The notes under the pieces: model-generated | The model's database searches: none | What the model was told of the DNA's origin: nothing | Seen by the model: the letters and a program-made list of their open reading frames with translations, nothing else | Source of the DNA: Cellvibrionales bacterium UBA4435 | GTDB taxonomy: Bacteria; Pseudomonadota; Gammaproteobacteria; Pseudomonadales; Porticoccaceae | Length of the DNA: 64,000 nucleotides | Direction: 5' to 3' | NCBI GenBank assembly: GCA_002390525.1 | Contig: DGPR01000049.1 | Coordinates: 18,578 to 82,577, forward strand | Position numbers and translations under genes: made by a program | Part shown: in pieces, positions 60,014-64,000 of the stretch | Position numbering within the stretch: position 1 is the first letter of the stretch | How the letters are laid out: every line of letters starts with the position of its first letter

Positions 60014-61192
60014 TTAAATTAACTCAAGAGCGACAGATAATGCCTCTCCACCGCCAATACATACAGCAGCCACACCTTTTTGCTTATCATAAGCCTGCAT
60101 GGCAGATAATAACGTAACTATTATTCTTGCTCCAGATGCACCAATCGGATGACCAAGTGCACATGCACCTCCATGTATATTAACTTTTTCATGCGGTAAA
60201 TCTATCTCTTTCATCACCGCCATCGTCACAGCCGCAAAGGCTTCATTAATTTCATATAGATCAACATCATCTTTTGACCAATTAAGATTCTTTAACAATT
60301 TTCTGATAGCGCCAACTGGGGCTGTGGTGAACCACTCTGGTTCTTGAGAGTTACTTGTATATTTTGCAACTCTAGCTATAGGTTTGAGATCGAGTTCTTT
60401 TGCAACAGATAATCTAGTCAACACCAATGCTGCCGCCCCATCACTTATGGAGCTTGAGTTTGCAGCAGTTACAGATCCATCTTTTTTAAATGCTGGTCTT
60501 AGTTGTGGAATTTTTTCTTTATTACCTTTGCCTGGTTGCTCATCTTTATCGCAAAGGATTTCACCACTGCGTGTTTTAACAGTAAAAGGAGTAATTTCAG
60601 CATCAAACTTTCCAGAAGCGATTGCATCTTGGGCTCTTTGAAGTGAAGTAATAGCAAAAGCATCTTGATCTTCGCGACTAAAGTTATACTTAGTACAAGT
60701 TTCCTCTGCAAACATCCCCATAGCACCTTTAGTATAAGCGTCTTCTAAGCCGTCTATAGTCATATGATCATATATAGTAGCATCACCAAAGCGATATCCA
60801 CCTCTTGCTTGGGTCATTAAATATGGAGCATTAGTCATACTTTCCATCCCACCTGCAATGGAAATATCAGTGTGACCCAAAGATAAGCTATCACATGCGT
60901 TCATAAAAGCTTTCATGCCAGAACCACATACCTTGTTAATAGTAGTACAATTTACAGAAATAGGTAAACCTGCGCCTATTGAAGACTGTCTTGCTGGTGC
61001 TTGCCTGAGTCCTGCTGCCAGCACACATCCCATATCAACAGAATCTACTCTGTCTAATGGGACTTGTGAGCGCTCAACAGCAGCTTTTATTGCTGCGCTT
61101 CCTAATTCAGTAGATGGGACACCAGAAAATTGACCTTGCATACTTCCAATTGGTGTTCTTGCCATACCCACTACTACTATTGGATCAAACAT
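60014..61192 (-). CDS. Acetyl-CoA C-acetyltransferase (thiolase)
   Basis: 392-residue thiolase of the degradative/biosynthetic type II family. Nucleophile Cys89 (TINKVCGSGMKAF), general-base His in NIHGGACALGHPIGASGARI, and the second active Cys in VAAVCIGGGEALSVAL. It condenses two acetyl-CoA or cleaves acetoacetyl-CoA; which direction is unknown, since no partner genes (hydroxybutyrate or acyl-CoA pathway) lie nearby. GAGG precedes the ATG by 8 bases. It lies between dolP and sspB, where no thiolase is normally found. Confidence 0.9.
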   Translation of the reverse strand: MFDPIVVVGMARTPIGSMQGQFSGVPSTELGSAAIKAAVERSQVPLDRVDSVDMGCVLAAGLRQAPARQSSIGAGLPISVNCTTINKVCGSGMKAFMNACDSLSLGHTDISIAGGMESMTNAPYLMTQARGGYRFGDATIYDHMTIDGLEDAYTKGAMGMFAEETCTKYNFSREDQDAFAITSLQRAQDAIASGKFDAEITPFTVKTRSGEILCDKDEQPGKGNKEKIPQLRPAFKKDGSVTAANSSSISDGAAALVLTRLSVAKELDLKPIARVAKYTSNSQEPEWFTTAPVGAIRKLLKNLNWSKDDVDLYEINEAFAAVTMAVMKEIDLPHEKVNIHGGACALGHPIGASGARIIVTLLSAMQAYDKQKGVAAVCIGGGEALSVALELI

Positions 61193-61203
61193 AATGAAAA
61201 CCT

Positions 61204-61644
61204 CTATTTAACAATCCTCAATGAGGGTTTTTTAGTTTTATCGCCAGATGTTTTATCTTTGGATAGCTTATCAGAAGAAGAAACTGATTTAACAGGGCCT
61301 GAATCCGAAGAACTTGGATCAACGGGATTTTCAACTTGGAAAATCATACCTTGGCCATTTTCTTGAGCGTAAATCCCAACTATAGATTGAATAGGCAAAC
61401 AGATGCTAGCTGGAATACCCCCGAAGCGGGTACTAAACGAAACTTTATCCTTATTCATAACTAAATCTGCAATTGCACGAGGTGATAGGTTTAGAACAAT
61501 TTCTCCATCTCTTGTAGCATAACTTTGAGGTACCTCAACTCCTGGTTGATGCGCATCAACAGATATATAAGGTGACAGCTCATTGTCAACAATCCACTCG
61601 TATATTGCTTTTATTAGATAAGGTTTATTTGATGTCATATTCAT
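61204..61644 (-). CDS. sspB: ClpXP protease specificity-enhancing adaptor SspB
   Basis: Tethers tmRNA-tagged proteins to ClpXP. 146 residues. N-terminal Sm-like substrate-binding domain (KPYLIKAIYEWIVDNELSPYISV; AHQPGVEVPQSY; GEIVLNLSPRAI; FGG), then a long Ser/Asp/Lys-rich flexible linker, and the C-terminal ClpX-docking peptide KPSLRIVK, which matches the XB motif RPALRVVK of E. coli SspB. It follows sspA on the same strand after 81 bases, as in most gammaproteobacteria. Its target tag is encoded by the tmRNA at 8275-8650. Confidence 0.95.
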   Translation of the reverse strand: MNMTSNKPYLIKAIYEWIVDNELSPYISVDAHQPGVEVPQSYATRDGEIVLNLSPRAIADLVMNKDKVSFSTRFGGIPASICLPIQSIVGIYAQENGQGMIFQVENPVDPSSSDSGPVKSVSSSDKLSKDKTSGDKTKKPSLRIVK

Positions 61645-61725
61645 AGTTGTAGTCGTCAGTTACGTTTATTTAACTTATGTAAACAACTAGTGATATATTT
61701 TTTTGATAAATAGATATCATTCAAA

Positions 61726-62352
61726 TTACATCTCTCTTTCAATCTCAGATAGACTTTCCTGGAATGACTCACGTTCAAAAATTCTTTCCATATAATCAAG
61801 TAAGGGTTTCGTTTGTCTACTATCTGGTAGTTCAATATTTAAATTCTTTAATCTCCACAGAATTGGACCCAAACAACAATCAACTACTGTGAACTGTTCG
61901 CTCATAAAAAAAGGTAGGTCAGTAAAAATTGGTGCGAGGCTGACGAGACTATCCTGTAGTTCTTTTTTTGCTTTTTCTACCATTTTTTTGTCTGAGGAGC
62001 TGACGATTATATCTACTTGGGAGCTACAATCTTTTTCTATGCGATAAATGTATTGACGACTTAACGCTCTGGCTACAGGATAAACAGGTAATAGTGGTGG
62101 GTGGGGAAATCTTTCATCCAAATATTCCATCATTACCTTAGTTTCATACAAAGCCAAATCACGGTCGATCAGTGTTGGTAGTGTACCATAGGGGTTGATG
62201 GTCAACACTTCTTCTGGTACAGCTACACCATCGATATCTTCAATGTCAACAGTAACTCCCTTTTCTGCCAAGACAATACGAACCCGGTGGCTATAATGGC
62301 ACGTCGGATCAGAATAAAATGTCATGGATGATCGTTTTGCAACAATCCCCAT
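61726..62352 (-). CDS. sspA: Stringent starvation protein A (SspA)
   Basis: GST-fold protein that binds RNA polymerase and controls stationary-phase and acid-tolerance genes. 208 residues (E. coli 212). N-terminal thioredoxin-like domain (MTFYSDPTCHYSHRVRIVLAEKGV), NPYGTLPTLIDRDLALYET, and the PHP motif in ERFPHPPLLPVYP, known to contact the sigma-70/polymerase surface. The C-terminal helical domain is intact. GAGG lies 8 bases before the ATG. Between the pet gene and sspB, the conserved arrangement pet-sspA-sspB. Confidence 0.94.
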   Translation of the reverse strand: MGIVAKRSSMTFYSDPTCHYSHRVRIVLAEKGVTVDIEDIDGVAVPEEVLTINPYGTLPTLIDRDLALYETKVMMEYLDERFPHPPLLPVYPVARALSRQYIYRIEKDCSSQVDIIVSSSDKKMVEKAKKELQDSLVSLAPIFTDLPFFMSEQFTVVDCCLGPILWRLKNLNIELPDSRQTKPLLDYMERIFERESFQESLSEIEREM

Positions 62353-62413
62353 AATAGAACCTCGATTTGATTAAAATTATAAGGGCAGTAAAATTACTTG
62401 ACCCAAGTAAGCG

Positions 62414-64000
62414 CTAATGGATATCCTTCCAATATTCTCGGTTTAATAACCAAACCCAGATGAATAGAAATGCAAGAAAAAGCAGGGCATAAGTTCCGAT
62501 TCTTTTACGATCTTCAGCCATAGGTTCAGCAATATAAGTTAAGAAATTCACTAAATCGTACATTTCTGTATCAAATTCTTCGGGTGACAGACTGCCTTCA
62601 CTAATAAGATTATAGCGACCACATGGATTTTCTAATATTTCTTCACGAGTGAAAATATTCCTCTTGATTCCACCATTGGCAGCAAGCACCGGTCCTGGTG
62701 CACACTCTTGTAAACCTTGCAGCTCCAACAAAACATGTGGCATTCCTACATCTTTAAAAACTTTATTATTTACCCCCAAAGGACGACTTGGATCTGAATA
62801 GAAATTCCTTAAATAGGTGTAGAGCCATTCTGGAGAACGCGATCTTGCTACTAAGGTCAGGTCAGGTGGTGTCGCTCCAAACCATGTCTTTGCTTTGTCT
62901 GCTGGCATTGAAATATCCATTAAAGCACCGAACTTTTGATCAGCATGTATAAGATTATCTTTAGCTATGTCAGGAGGTATCCCTAAATCTCTAGCTACTC
63001 TGTCCCAACGAGAATATTTTGCAGAATGACAACCCATACAAGAGTTAACAAATAATTTAGCTCCGTTCTGTAGTGAAGCCTTATCGCTGAGATTAGCGGT
63101 AAATTCATCACAAGGTATAGCTCCACATTTAAAGGCGGACTCAGCTCCAACTGCTTTAAGGGGAGCCCATATCAAAAATATAACGATAGATGCAGCAGAT
63201 ATAGTTTTCCATGGGCCCATTCCACCATCCATAGTAACACGTTCTGGCTCGGGCTTTGTTTTTTCTATTCTAGTCCACAAAGGCATAGCTAGAAAGAACA
63301 AGAAATATAAACCAGTACATATTTGCGCTAATAAAGTACGCTCTGGGGTAGGAGCCTTTACACCAAGGACTCCGAGAACAACAAAAGAGGCAGCGAAAAT
63401 CAGTATAGCACCACGACTAAAGCTACCCTTGTAGCGCATTGATCTAACTGGACTTCTGTCTAACCATGGCAGTACAAATAAAATTGCTATTGCTGCAGCC
63501 ATCACTAGAAATCCAGCAAATTTATCTGGAACAGCTCTAAGCATCGAATAAAACGGGGTAAAATACCAAACTGGGGCTATATGCTCAGGAGTTTTGAGAG
63601 GGTTGGCAATTTCGAAATTCGCATATTCTAAAAAATAACCTCCCATTTCAGGCATAAAAAACAAAATGAAACAAAATACAAACAAGAAGACTGTAATGGG
63701 CACTAAATCATGGACGGTATAATAAGGATGGAAGGGAATTCCATCTACAGGCACACCATTTGCATCTTTATTTTTCTTTATATCTACTCCATCTGGATTA
63801 TTTGAACCCACTTCATGTAATGCAAGAAGATGAAGTACAACTAGGGCAAGTAAAATGATCGGCAGAGCTACGACATGAAGAGACATGAATCTATTCAATG
63901 TGATTCCCGAGATTAAATAGTCTCCTCTGACCCATTGGACAATATCTTCTCCAATAACAGGTATTGCTCCAAACAAAGAAATTATTACCTGCGCACCCCA
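62414..64000 (-). CDS. petB/petC: Fused ubiquinol-cytochrome c reductase cytochrome b / cytochrome c1 (5' end outside window)
   Basis: Proton-pumping bc1-complex subunits in one reading frame, open to the window edge (start of cytochrome b is beyond 64000). About 528 residues visible. First part: cytochrome b from helix C on, with haem ligands in LHVVALPIILLALVVLH (two His 15 apart), the Qo motif P-V-W-Y (near 63570), and four to five helices. After TKPEPERVTMDGG a signal-like hydrophobic segment (about 63165-63220) leads without a stop into cytochrome c1: CMGCH haem site (near 63030), axial Met in DVGMPHVL, and a C-terminal membrane anchor. Such fusions (fbcH of Bradyrhizobium) are cleaved after translation. 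sspA follows after 61 bases. Confidence 0.93.
   Translation of the reverse strand, partial: WGAQVIISLFGAIPVIGEDIVQWVRGDYLISGITLNRFMSLHVVALPIILLALVVLHLLALHEVGSNNPDGVDIKKNKDANGVPVDGIPFHPYYTVHDLVPITVFLFVFCFILFFMPEMGGYFLEYANFEIANPLKTPEHIAPVWYFTPFYSMLRAVPDKFAGFLVMAAAIAILFVLPWLDRSPVRSMRYKGSFSRGAILIFAASFVVLGVLGVKAPTPERTLLAQICTGLYFLFFLAMPLWTRIEKTKPEPERVTMDGGMGPWKTISAASIVIFLIWAPLKAVGAESAFKCGAIPCDEFTANLSDKASLQNGAKLFVNSCMGCHSAKYSRWDRVARDLGIPPDIAKDNLIHADQKFGALMDISMPADKAKTWFGATPPDLTLVARSRSPEWLYTYLRNFYSDPSRPLGVNNKVFKDVGMPHVLLELQGLQECAPGPVLAANGGIKRNIFTREEILENPCGRYNLISEGSLSPEEFDTEMYDLVNFLTYIAEPMAEDRKRIGTYALLFLAFLFIWVWLLNREYWKDIH

Overview
This window is a chromosomal segment from a low-GC gammaproteobacterium. 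The gene order matches the conserved gammaproteobacterial chromosome: grpE-dnaK/recN/fur/bamE/rnfH/ratA/smpB/ssrA, then xseB-ispA-dxs, the complete dcw cell-division cluster with lpxC-secA-argJ-mutT, and rnpB/rsmI/diaA/dolP/sspB/sspA/pet. AT-rich codons, short spacers, many stop/start overlaps and frequent GTG or TTG starts suggest a compact genome. A free-living marine lineage of the SAR86 or similar type is an inference only; nothing in the sequence fixes the species.

Layout. 1-4.5 kb: dnaK (cut by the window edge), grpE, recN. 4.5-8.7 kb: a cysteine-free Fur, BamE, the RnfH-RatA pair coupled to a sodium symporter, SmpB and its tmRNA. 8.7-25.2 kb: metabolic and DNA-repair genes (ilvD, a methyltransferase, a Do-type protease, a quinone-reductase-like enzyme, xseB-ispA-dxs, dinG, an acyltransferase, pyrB, sbcB, fumC) and one unrecognised membrane coiled-coil protein. 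25.4-30.2 kb: a small Urate_ox_N-type membrane protein preceded by a strong Fur-box-like sequence, then groESL, fxsA and ampG. 30.4-36.4 kb: an ABC exporter, ampD, nadC-coaE-yacG, and mutT-argJ on the other strand. 36.4-57.1 kb: secA, lpxC and the whole division/murein cluster from ftsZ back to mraZ, all on the minus strand, headed by a promoter with three MraZ-type repeats. 57.3-64 kb: RNase P RNA, rsmI, diaA-dolP, a thiolase, sspB-sspA, and the 3' part of a gene in which cytochrome b and cytochrome c1 are fused.

How it fits together. Protein quality control is heavily represented: DnaK/GrpE, GroESL, a DegQ-type protease, the tmRNA/SmpB rescue system, and SspB, the adaptor that hands tmRNA-tagged proteins to ClpXP. 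Candidate sigma-32 promoters precede dnaK and groES. Envelope biogenesis is the other theme: the dcw cluster makes lipid II and the divisome, AmpG and AmpD recycle murein, LpxC commits to lipid A, and BamE and DolP serve the outer membrane.

I see no CRISPR array, insertion sequence, prophage, toxin-antitoxin pair or defence system, and no spacer between genes exceeds 300 bases. The most unusual items are the cytochrome b-c1 fusion, the putatively iron-regulated membrane protein, the cysteine-free Fur, the symporter coupled to ratA, and the absence of lpoA and yraN from their usual slot. I do not find a convincing new multi-gene system here.
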